Origin: Mucilaginibacter xinganensis
Lineage (GTDB): Bacteria > Bacteroidota > Bacteroidia > Sphingobacteriales > Sphingobacteriaceae
Assembly: GCA_026225055.1 (NCBI GenBank)
Contig: JAMFSA010000137.1
Coordinates: 1 to 52,771 of the forward strand
Direction: 5' to 3'
Length of the DNA stretch: 52,771 nt
Part shown: piece by piece, positions 25,208 to 32,352 of the stretch
Position numbering within the stretch: the first letter of the stretch is position 1
How the letters are laid out: each line of letters opens with the position of its first letter
Made by a program: the position numbers and the translations under genes
Notes under the pieces: model-generated
Databases searched by the model: none
What the model saw: the letters and a program-made list of their open reading frames with translations, nothing else
What the model was told of the DNA's origin: nothing

Positions 25208-25882
25208 ATGAAGTTCATTTATCAAACATGGTGGAAAGTGGTAGCAGTTTTGCTGGTGTTTTCCACACTTATAACAGGTTTGCTTTTCCCTGTACCAACT
25301 TTACCCATACTTCATGAAACTATAAGAAACCTTTATTTTCATGTACCTATGTGGATGGGGATGCTCACAGTTTTTGTGGTATCTGTTTTTTACAGTGTTA
25401 AATATCTGAATACAGGTAAGGAGGAATATGACCTTGCAGCAGTTGAATGTGTTAACACCGGGTTATTGTTCTATTCATTGGGCCTTGTAACCGGTATGAT
25501 GTGGGCCAAATTTACCTGGGGTGAATTTTGGAGTGGCGACCCTAAGCAAAACAGCGCGGCAATCGCTTTCCTGTTATACTGCGCTTATCTTGTTTTGCGT
25601 AACTCTATTGATGAAGAACAAAAACGCGCTAAGATTTCTGCTATCTACAATATCTTCGCTTTTCCAATAATGGTGGTACTAATATTTGTTTTACCAAGAA
25701 TGACAGATTCCTTGCATCCAGGCAGCGGCGGTAACCCCGCTTTTGGAAGATATGACCTGGATAACGGGATGAAAATTGCTTTTTACCCGGCCATGCTGGG
25801 CTGGAGTTTTATAGCGCTATGGATAGCTACTATTCGCTTCCGTATCCGTTTAGTTGAGAATAAAAAGAATGCTATAAATTAA
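25208..25882 (+). CDS. ccmC: Cytochrome c biogenesis protein CcmC/CcsA-type
   Basis: A 224-residue inner-membrane heme-handling protein with six membrane segments. The tryptophan-rich periplasmic signature appears as FTWGEFWSGDPKQNSA, with a conserved His before it (LYFHVPMWMG) and another after it (DSLHPGSGGNP), the usual axial heme ligands. CcmC loads heme onto CcmE. The start at 25208 is set by the upstream promoter box. ccmD follows after one base. Confidence 0.9.
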   Translation: MKFIYQTWWKVVAVLLVFSTLITGLLFPVPTLPILHETIRNLYFHVPMWMGMLTVFVVSVFYSVKYLNTGKEEYDLAAVECVNTGLLFYSLGLVTGMMWAKFTWGEFWSGDPKQNSAAIAFLLYCAYLVLRNSIDEEQKRAKISAIYNIFAFPIMVVLIFVLPRMTDSLHPGSGGNPAFGRYDLDNGMKIAFYPAMLGWSFIALWIATIRFRIRLVENKKNAIN

Positions 25883-25883
25883 T

Positions 25884-26093
25884 ATGAAGAAATTAACCTT
25901 TTTATTGCTGTTGCTATTAAGCAGCTTTGGCGTTTTTGCCCAGGCTGATAAATCTGTTGAGATGGCCGATGCGTTTCGCAGCTCAGGCAAAATATATGTG
26001 GTAATAGCCATCATCTGCATCATATTTGCAGGATTGGCCATTTTCCTGTTCTCTATCGACAGAAGATTAAAAAAAATCGAAAAAGGAAATTAG
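25884..26093 (+). CDS. ccmD: CcmD-like small membrane protein
   Basis: A 69-residue protein with an N-terminal signal-like segment (FLLLLLLSSFGVFAQ) and a second membrane segment (IYVVIAIICIIFAGLAIFLF), ending in a basic tail (SIDRRLKKIEKGN). This matches the CcmD-like proteins encoded after ccmC in Bacteroidota. CcmD assists the CcmABC release complex. Identification rests on size, topology and position. Confidence 0.75.
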   Translation: MKKLTFLLLLLLSSFGVFAQADKSVEMADAFRSSGKIYVVIAIICIIFAGLAIFLFSIDRRLKKIEKGN

Positions 26094-26171
26094 TTCAAAA
26101 ATTTAGTTTAACTTGTTTAAACATAGATTTTGTACCGCTATTACCAGGTGTATAGCAAACACTATCTATTT

Positions 26172-26179
26172 TATATTTG
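26172..26179 (+). promoter_or_regulatory. -7 box upstream of glutamate dehydrogenase
   Basis: TATATTTG matches TAnnTTTG and lies 68 bases before the ATG at 26248, giving a leader of about 60 bases. No strong distal TTTG is obvious at the expected place. Confidence 0.5.
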
Positions 26180-26247
26180 CAATATTGATAATAATTGTAC
26201 CAAATTTGCGCAGTTTTTTAACAATATAACATTTTAACTAAATTTCT

Positions 26248-27684
26248 ATGACCACTAATAATTCTGTTGGCGTACCCGATAATCACTTTTTTGGTGATGT
26301 GTGTAAGTTCTTTGATCACGCCGCAACATTCACAAAACACGATGCAGGTTTATTGGATCAGATAAAATCATGCAATAGTGTTTACCGCTTTCGTTTCCCT
26401 ATCCGCAAGGGAAATGGCTTTGAAGTAATAGATGCATGGAGGGTGGAGCATTCGCATCACCAATCGCCAACCAAAGGCGGTATCCGCTATAGCGAAATGG
26501 TTAACGAGGATGAAGTAATGGCACTTGCCGCCTTAATGACCTACAAATGCGCCATTGTAAACGTTCCGTTCGGTGGTGCTAAGGGCGGTATCAAGATCAA
26601 CCCTAAAAATTATACCGTTGGCGAACTGGAAAATATCACCCGCCGCTACACAGTAGAACTAATCAAGAAAAATTTTATAGGCCCCAGCATTGACGTTCCT
26701 GCACCGGATTACGGTTCAGGTGAGCGTGAAATGAGCTGGATAGCCGATACCTATGCTACCATGAATCCCGGTCAGCTGGATGCAATGGGAGCAGTGACAG
26801 GTAAGCCAATTGCATTGCAGGGTATTGCAGGCCGCCGTGAGGCCACAGGCAGAGGCGTAGCCATCGCCATTCGCGAATGTGTGAGCGTAGGTGAGGATAT
26901 GCAAAAGATAGGCCTTACAGCAGGTATATCGGGCAAAAAAGTAATTGTACAGGGCTTGGGTAATGTGGGTTACCATTCCGCTAAATTCCTTACAGAATTT
27001 GGCGCTATAGTAGTTGGCTTATGTGAATATGAAGGTGCCATTTATAATGCAGACGGACTTGATGTTGAATCAGTTTTTCAACATCGTAAATCAACAGGGT
27101 CAATATTAGGTTATGCAGGTGCCAAAAGAGAGTTTATAGATTCGATGGAAGGCCTTGAACAACCATGTGATATACTGGTGCCTGCTGCTTTAGAAAACCA
27201 GATCACGATTGCTAATGTTGGCAAGATACAGGCTAAAATTATAGCTGAAGGCGCGAACGGCCCGACTACCCCTGAAGCTGAAGCTGCTTTTTATCAAAAG
27301 GGCGGATTGATCATCCCGGATATGTATGCTAATGCCGGTGGTGTAACTGTATCATACTTTGAGTGGCTTAAAAACCTTTCGCACGTGGCATTTGGCCGTA
27401 TGAACAGGCGTTTTGAAGAAAACTCCAACCTAAACCTGGTAAACATGGTTGAAGGTATTACAGGGGTAGCTTTAAACCCTTTACAACGTGCAACCATTGT
27501 AAAAGGTGCATCAGAGCTTGAACTGGTAAACTCCGGGTTGGAAGATACCATGATCCGCTCATACCACGAGATAAGGGAAACCTTTATTAATACTGAAAAG
27601 ATTGACACATTGCGTACCGCAGCATTTGTGGGCGCTATCAATAAGATCGCGGTGTCATACCAAAATCTTGGCATTTGGCCGTGA
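26248..27684 (+). CDS. gdhA: Glu/Leu/Phe/Val-family glutamate dehydrogenase
   Basis: A 478-residue cytoplasmic enzyme that interconverts glutamate with 2-oxoglutarate and ammonia. Substrate and catalytic lysines are present: Lys76 in SPTKGGIR, Lys100 in MTYKCAIVN and Lys112 in [17 protein letters not shown] contains the catalytic Asp. The coenzyme domain begins [14 protein letters not shown] and has [12 protein letters not shown]. At 478 residues it is slightly longer than the common ~450 hexameric form. It sits between ccmCD and ccmEF with its own promoter box and terminator, so it is probably a separate unit. Together with glutamine synthetase II it forms a nitrogen-assimilation pair, though the two genes are 25 kb apart. 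Confidence 0.92.
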   Translation: MTTNNSVGVPDNHFFGDVCKFFDHAATFTKHDAGLLDQIKSCNSVYRFRFPIRKGNGFEVIDAWRVEHSHHQSPTKGGIRYSEMVNEDEVMALAALMTYKCAIVNVPFGGAKGGIKINPKNYTVGELENITRRYTVELIKKNFIGPSIDVPAPDYGSGEREMSWIADTYATMNPGQLDAMGAVTGKPIALQGIAGRREATGRGVAIAIRECVSVGEDMQKIGLTAGISGKKVIVQGLGNVGYHSAKFLTEFGAIVVGLCEYEGAIYNADGLDVESVFQHRKSTGSILGYAGAKREFIDSMEGLEQPCDILVPAALENQITIANVGKIQAKIIAEGANGPTTPEAEAAFYQKGGLIIPDMYANAGGVTVSYFEWLKNLSHVAFGRMNRRFEENSNLNLVNMVEGITGVALNPLQRATIVKGASELELVNSGLEDTMIRSYHEIRETFINTEKIDTLRTAAFVGAINKIAVSYQNLGIWP

Positions 27685-27709
27685 TAAATGTTTGAGTTTA
27701 ATTATTTTG

Positions 27710-27734
27710 AAGCCGGTATTTGCCGGCTTTTTTG
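27710..27734 (+). terminator. Rho-independent terminator of gdhA
   Basis: Arms AAGCCGG (27710-27716) and CCGGCTT (27723-27729) with a six-base loop are followed by a T-run. It lies 25 bases after the gdhA stop. Confidence 0.88.
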
Positions 27735-27745
27735 TTTATAACCCA

Positions 27746-27831
27746 TGTCGTTGCGAGCGATAGCGCGGCAATCTCGTCGTTTGCATATTGAACGCGACGA
27801 GTTTGCTTCGTCGTTCCTCCTCGCAATAACA
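27746..27831 (-). repeat. REP-like palindromic repeat, copy 2 (reverse orientation)
   Basis: An 86-base element with ends TGTCGTTGCGAG (27746-27757) and CTCGCAATAACA (27820-27831), imperfect at two positions. Inner arms GCAATCTCGTCG (27768-27779) and CGACGAGTTTGC (27795-27806) differ at one position. Its reverse complement aligns with the copy at 6853-6938 over the whole length, including GAGGAACGACGAAGCAA. It lies just after the gdhA terminator and before the ccmE promoter box. Confidence 0.83.
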
Positions 27832-27893
27832 TGATTATATAAATACATCGATAATGATTCTAAATAAGATTAATGTCTTGTAATAAACTTTAT

Positions 27894-27901
27894 TAACTTT
27901 G
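27894..27901 (+). promoter_or_regulatory. -7 box upstream of ccmE
   Basis: TAACTTTG matches TAnnTTTG, with a TTG at 27878-27880 as a possible distal element. It lies 42 bases before the ccmE ATG at 27944 and overlaps an in-frame TTG start at 27899, arguing against the longer reading. Confidence 0.55.
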
Positions 27902-27943
27902 CGTTTTGTATTTTTGTACAGAATTACAGCAGATAAACCGTTA

Positions 27944-28354
27944 ATGAAAAAAAGCTCAATTTTTGGTATCATAGTTATTGCTATCGCTATAGCTGTTATC
28001 ATCAGCACATATGGTTCTTCAAGTACTTATGGCTCTTTTACAGAGGCTAAACAATCGCAAAGTGACTTGCACGTGATCGGTTATTTAGACAAACAAAAAG
28101 AACTGTATTACGATGCGCACAAGGATGCTAACTATTTCTCTTTTTACATGAAAGATAAAAAGGGTACAGAAAGCAAAGTTGTATTTACCGGCACCAAACC
28201 ACAGGATTTTGAACGTTCAGAACAGATCGTATTGGTTGGGCGCATGGTGGGTAATGAATTTCATGCATCGCATATACAAATGAAATGCCCGTCTAAATAC
28301 ACACAGGATAAAGTAGAAGTTACCGAGGCCGACGCTAAACAAGGCTCAATTTAA
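27944..28354 (+). CDS. ccmE: Cytochrome c maturation heme chaperone CcmE, CXXXY type
   Basis: A 136-residue protein with an N-terminal membrane anchor (about 6-22) and a periplasmic beta-barrel OB-fold domain (HVIGYLDKQKELYYD, FSFYMKDKKG, IVLVGRMVGNEFHASHIQMKC). The heme-attachment site reads C115-PSK-Y119, so cysteine replaces the histidine of the HXXXY motif in enterobacterial CcmE. CXXXY CcmE is known from archaea and some bacteria with the modified System I*. The ATG at 27944 is chosen from the promoter box. ccmF starts nine bases after the stop. Confidence 0.9.
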   Translation: MKKSSIFGIIVIAIAIAVIISTYGSSSTYGSFTEAKQSQSDLHVIGYLDKQKELYYDAHKDANYFSFYMKDKKGTESKVVFTGTKPQDFERSEQIVLVGRMVGNEFHASHIQMKCPSKYTQDKVEVTEADAKQGSI

Positions 28355-28363
28355 TCTTATTTA

Positions 28364-30814
28364 ATGAATATAGCTTTCCAGGGCGAACACCTTTTACCGG
28401 GGCAATTAGGCCAATTTTTTATCATTCTCGCATTTGGTTCCGCACTTTTTTCAACTATAAGTTATTACTTCGCCACAACCAGCACTAACAAGCTGGATGA
28501 TTCATGGCTTTGGATGGGCCGTATAGGATATTTTGTAAACAGTATTTCTGTTGTAGGTATCGGTACGTGTTTGTTCTATATTATTTACAGTCATTTTTTT
28601 GAATATCACTATGCATGGGAGCATTCATCCCGTACATTACCGGTATATTATATTATTTCCAGTTTTTGGGAAGGGCAGGAAGGCAGTTTTTGGCTATGGG
28701 GTTTCTGGCAGGCTGCATTAGGCAATATCCTGATATGGAAAGCAAAATCATGGGAAAAACCAGTGCTTACTGTTATCGCGTTAGCACAAACCTTATTATC
28801 ATCAATGCTTTTGGGCATTGATATATTTGGACAACGAATAGGCAGCTCTCCTTTTATTTTATTAAGAGAAGCTTTAGAAGCACCTATATTTAGCCGCCCT
28901 GAATATTTATCATTCATAAAAGATGGTAACGGATTAAACCCGTTGCTACAAAATTATTGGATGGTAATTCACCCGCCTACATTATTCCTGGGTTTTGCTT
29001 CAATGGTAGTGCCATTTGCTTACGCTATAGCAGGTTTGTGGACAAAGCGCTATAAAGAATGGGTTCAGCCAGCTATATCATATTCACTTTTTGCGGTAAT
29101 GGTATTGGGCACAGGTGTTATTATGGGTTCATTATGGGCTTATGAATCACTGAACTTTGGGGGTTTCTGGGCATGGGATCCGGTTGAGAACGCCGCTTTA
29201 ATTCCATGGTTAACACTAATCGGAGCTGTACACGTGCTCATCGTATATAAGAATACGGGCCACTCTTATTTCACAGCTACTTTTTTAACGCTGATCAGTT
29301 TTATACTGGTATTGTATGCCTCATTTCTTACCCGTAGTGGTATTTTGGGCGATACTTCTGTTCACGCCTTTACCGACTTAGGTATGTTTTGGCATTTGGT
29401 GATTGATGTGGCTATATTTTTTGGTATTGCATTGGCATTGATTATATTAAGATGGAAAGAACTGCCGATCAGTAAGAAAGAAGAGGAAACTTACTCACGT
29501 GAATTCTGGATGTTTGTAGGCGCTGTATTTTTAGCATTATCTTGCCTTCAGCTTATTGTAGTAACCTCTATCCCGGTATGGAACGCTATGTTCAAGACGC
29601 ATATAGCGCCGCCAACTAACCCGGTTACGTTATACAATGTTTTCCAGGCTGGTTTTGCAGTTGTAGTTACCTTACTTGCTGGTATCACCCAGTTTTTAAA
29701 ATACAAAAAGACAGATACTACAAGGTTCTTTATTACCTCGGTAATTTACCTGGTGTTTTCAGCTGTTATTACCGGGCTCATCGTTTACATAACAGGTTTA
29801 TACCACCTGCGTTTTGTATTTGTATTGGTGATGTTTGGTGCTATATATTCCTTAATGGCCAATGCAAAAGTTTTGGCAGATGTATTTAAAGGAAAAATAA
29901 AACTTGCCGGATCAGCCGTAGCACACATTGGTTTTGGATTGATTATGGTAGGCGCGTTAATCGCTGCCGGTACCAGTAAAGTTATTTCCCAAAATGATAC
30001 ACTTGAGTACGGTGCCGACTTTGCAAAGGGTAACAACCCCCATGAAAATATCATGCTCTATAAAAACGAGCCACAGAAAATGGGTGATTATATGGTAACC
30101 TATTTCGGCGACTCGGTTAAAGCGCCAAACCATTATTTTAAGGTTGATTACAAGCGTTTGGATGCTAATGGTAAAGTAGTTGAAGAGTTTACTTTAAAAC
30201 CAAACTCACAAGCTAACCGCAAAATGGGGCTGGTTTCATCACCGGATACCAAGCATTACTTATTCCATGATTTGTATACTCACGTAAGCATGGCGCCAAT
30301 CAAATATGATGACGAAATGCAGGGTGATGCTGGCCATGGTGAAGAAAATGACGATGCTAACTATAACCCACCTGTACCTCACGAGGTAAAAGTGGGGGAT
30401 ACCATACCATTCCGCGAGGGTTACATTATTCTGCAGAGCTTAAATAAAGAGGCACACGTTCAAAACATCCCGATGGGAGCAAATGATGTTGCTGTTGGTG
30501 CTGAATTAAAAATAATATCACACGGTAAAACATATGATGCCGAGCCGGTATTTATGGTAAAAAATGGCAGCGTATTTGATTTTGCCCGTAAGGTTGATGA
30601 TGCCGGTCTAAAGCTGCGCCTTTCAAAGATCATCCCCGATAAGAGCAAAGTAGAGATAACTGTTTATGATCAGCCTGAAAGCAAAAAAGCATATATTGTA
30701 ATGCGTGCCATTGAGTTTCCATACATAAATTTCCTGTGGACAGGTACTATAATTATGGTGATCGGTTTTCTGCTTTCCATCTTCAGAAGGAATAAAGAAT
30801 TGAAGTCGGCCTAA
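28364..30814 (+). CDS. ccmF: Heme lyase CcmF/NrfE-type
   Basis: An 816-residue multi-span inner-membrane protein of the heme-handling family, longer than the ~650 residues of enterobacterial CcmF. The WWD periplasmic signature is present as GGFWAWDPVENAALIPWL, with His-containing loops (WMVIHPPTLFLGF; FLTRSGILGDTSVHAF) supplying heme ligands. A periplasmic C-terminal domain of about 250 residues precedes a final membrane segment (FLWTGTIIMVIGFLLSIF). It joins heme from CcmE to apocytochrome CXXCH motifs. It is operonic with ccmE; CcmG and CcmH are not in this window. Confidence 0.93.
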   Translation: MNIAFQGEHLLPGQLGQFFIILAFGSALFSTISYYFATTSTNKLDDSWLWMGRIGYFVNSISVVGIGTCLFYIIYSHFFEYHYAWEHSSRTLPVYYIISSFWEGQEGSFWLWGFWQAALGNILIWKAKSWEKPVLTVIALAQTLLSSMLLGIDIFGQRIGSSPFILLREALEAPIFSRPEYLSFIKDGNGLNPLLQNYWMVIHPPTLFLGFASMVVPFAYAIAGLWTKRYKEWVQPAISYSLFAVMVLGTGVIMGSLWAYESLNFGGFWAWDPVENAALIPWLTLIGAVHVLIVYKNTGHSYFTATFLTLISFILVLYASFLTRSGILGDTSVHAFTDLGMFWHLVIDVAIFFGIALALIILRWKELPISKKEEETYSREFWMFVGAVFLALSCLQLIVVTSIPVWNAMFKTHIAPPTNPVTLYNVFQAGFAVVVTLLAGITQFLKYKKTDTTRFFITSVIYLVFSAVITGLIVYITGLYHLRFVFVLVMFGAIYSLMANAKVLADVFKGKIKLAGSAVAHIGFGLIMVGALIAAGTSKVISQNDTLEYGADFAKGNNPHENIMLYKNEPQKMGDYMVTYFGDSVKAPNHYFKVDYKRLDANGKVVEEFTLKPNSQANRKMGLVSSPDTKHYLFHDLYTHVSMAPIKYDDEMQGDAGHGEENDDANYNPPVPHEVKVGDTIPFREGYIILQSLNKEAHVQNIPMGANDVAVGAELKIISHGKTYDAEPVFMVKNGSVFDFARKVDDAGLKLRLSKIIPDKSKVEITVYDQPESKKAYIVMRAIEFPYINFLWTGTIIMVIGFLLSIFRRNKELKSA

Positions 30815-30904
30815 GCGATTTCAGGTAACATTTTTATAATATTTCTTTTTACAATCAAATTGCATAAAAATTTGTTCATATCTTAGATGTTCAAACTTGA
30901 ATTT

Positions 30905-31402
30905 ATGCTTATCAACAAAAAACTTATAACAATTACCTGTATGCTTGGGGTTGTTGCCTTTACGGCTTTAACTTCTATGAGTGCCGAAGATCACCCCGGC
31001 CCTAAAAACCTGAAAGTATTACCTAAAAACATACCCCATGAGGCACTTCACCAGGTAATGGATGATTGGTCGCATGCTTTAGGTGTGCATTGTAACTTCT
31101 GCCACGCGAAAGGTGATGATGGTAAAATGGATTTTGCCAGCGATGCAAAACCTGAAAAGAACATGGCCAGGGAAATGTTTAAGATGACGGCTAAAATAAA
31201 CGGCAAATATTTTGAAGGTAAAAAAGACTCGATAGGGTTAGTGATAGGCGATATTAAATGTATAACCTGCCACCGTGGCAATCCACATCCCGATGAAGTA
31301 AAAGACTTGGGTAGCCCGGATATGATGCACCACGGTGATATGCATGCTCCAGGCGCTGGCCCGGGAGCTAAAAGAGATTCAGTTCCGCCTCCGGGGAAAT
31401 AA
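30905..31402 (+). CDS. Di-heme c-type cytochrome (reaction-centre cytochrome-like)
   Basis: A 165-residue exported protein with signal peptide LITITCMLGVVAFTALTSMSA. Heme sites are C63-NFC-H67 and C119-ITC-H123. The stretch KNLKVLPKNIPHEALHQVM matches the small c-type cytochromes of Bacteroidota related to the photosynthetic reaction-centre cytochrome subunit. The C-terminus is His/Met/Pro-rich. The start is uncertain: an ATG at 30887 lies directly behind a TATCTTAG box, so 30905 is preferred. It is a likely substrate of the ccmE-ccmF pair just upstream and a possible electron partner of the nearby Rieske and di-heme proteins. Confidence 0.83.
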   Translation: MLINKKLITITCMLGVVAFTALTSMSAEDHPGPKNLKVLPKNIPHEALHQVMDDWSHALGVHCNFCHAKGDDGKMDFASDAKPEKNMAREMFKMTAKINGKYFEGKKDSIGLVIGDIKCITCHRGNPHPDEVKDLGSPDMMHHGDMHAPGAGPGAKRDSVPPPGK

Positions 31403-31420
31403 TTATTTATTCAACTCGTA

Positions 31421-31475
31421 AACTAAGCTTGCTATTTTATGTTTCTAACATGAAATAGCAAGCTTAGTTGTTTTA
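31421..31475. terminator. Long perfect-stem hairpin between cytochrome and polysaccharide locus
   Basis: The 21-base arms at 31421-31441 and 31449-31469 (left arm AACTAAGCTTGCTATTTTATG broken by one G-U position in RNA) have a seven-base loop; GTTTTAG follows. It probably terminates the heme/iron region ahead of the polysaccharide locus. Confidence 0.75.
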
Positions 31476-31656
31476 GCAGGTCTGCCAACTATATTCAGGC
31501 AGACTTTTAATGAGTTTAAAGTATATTTAATTAAATTTCCTATTTGTTAAACAAGGGGTATCTTAATTACGTATAATTATATTAATATTTGTGTGCAATT
31601 AATTTTTTATAAATTTAAGCTGTTAATTGCATCGGCAGGTATACGCAGAACCATAT

Positions 31657-32352
31657 ATGAATAAGATAAAACTACTTTTTTTTTTAACTGCACTTATAAC
31701 CCTATACCATAAAGCCTCCGCACAGGAATCCATCATCCCCGAGATCTCAGATGCGTATGTTGAAAAATTAATAGCCACAGCAAAAGCAAATTATCCGCAC
31801 GTAAAAGTTAACCAGGGGCACATCAAAATCGCCGAGGGTAATATAGGTAAAGCCAAAGCCTCCTATTTTGATGCGTTTACCTTCTCCTATATCTATCAGC
31901 CACAGGGCGTTAATACACTCGCCGGTGCAAGTGGAACGTCTAACTACAGTTATTTTAATGGTATACAAGTAGGTATATTTTTCAATTTAGGCACTTTTTT
32001 AGAGAAACCCTATGGCATAAGGGCCGCCAAAGGCGACCTGGAAGTTGCAAACTATGAACAGGATGAATACTTATTAGAGTTGGCAAATAATGTTAAGAAA
32101 AGATATTATACCTATATTCAAACTGTGGCTAATTTAAAGCTGTCAACACAAACCTGTCAGGATGCTACAAGTGTATTAACTGATATGAAGCACAAATTTC
32201 AGTTAGGAGAGGAGACTTACGATAATTATAATAAAGCCCAAACAAACTTAACGGTTGCTTACCAGGCAAAGATCACAGCTGAAGCGAACTTCCTTATAGC
32301 CAAATCGGATTTGGAGGAATTATTAGGCGATAAATTAGAAAATATTAAATAA
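31657..32352 (+). CDS. Half-length TolC-like outer membrane efflux protein
   Basis: A 231-residue secreted protein with signal peptide (about residues 1-22, ending KASAQ). It has one outer-membrane-efflux (OEP) type repeat: helix ISDAYVEKLIATAKANYPHVKVNQ, a beta-rich centre with aromatic strands (FTFSYIYQPQG, FNGIQVGIFFNLG), then long helices ending KFQLGEETYDNYNKAQTNL and SDLEELLGDKLE. Full TolC proteins have two such repeats (~430 residues). It overlaps the co-polymerase start at TAATG, so the two are probably translationally coupled. No Wza-type gene is present, so this may be the outer-membrane export component. The ATG at 31657 is chosen from the signal peptide. Confidence 0.72.
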   Translation: MNKIKLLFFLTALITLYHKASAQESIIPEISDAYVEKLIATAKANYPHVKVNQGHIKIAEGNIGKAKASYFDAFTFSYIYQPQGVNTLAGASGTSNYSYFNGIQVGIFFNLGTFLEKPYGIRAAKGDLEVANYEQDEYLLELANNVKKRYYTYIQTVANLKLSTQTCQDATSVLTDMKHKFQLGEETYDNYNKAQTNLTVAYQAKITAEANFLIAKSDLEELLGDKLENIK

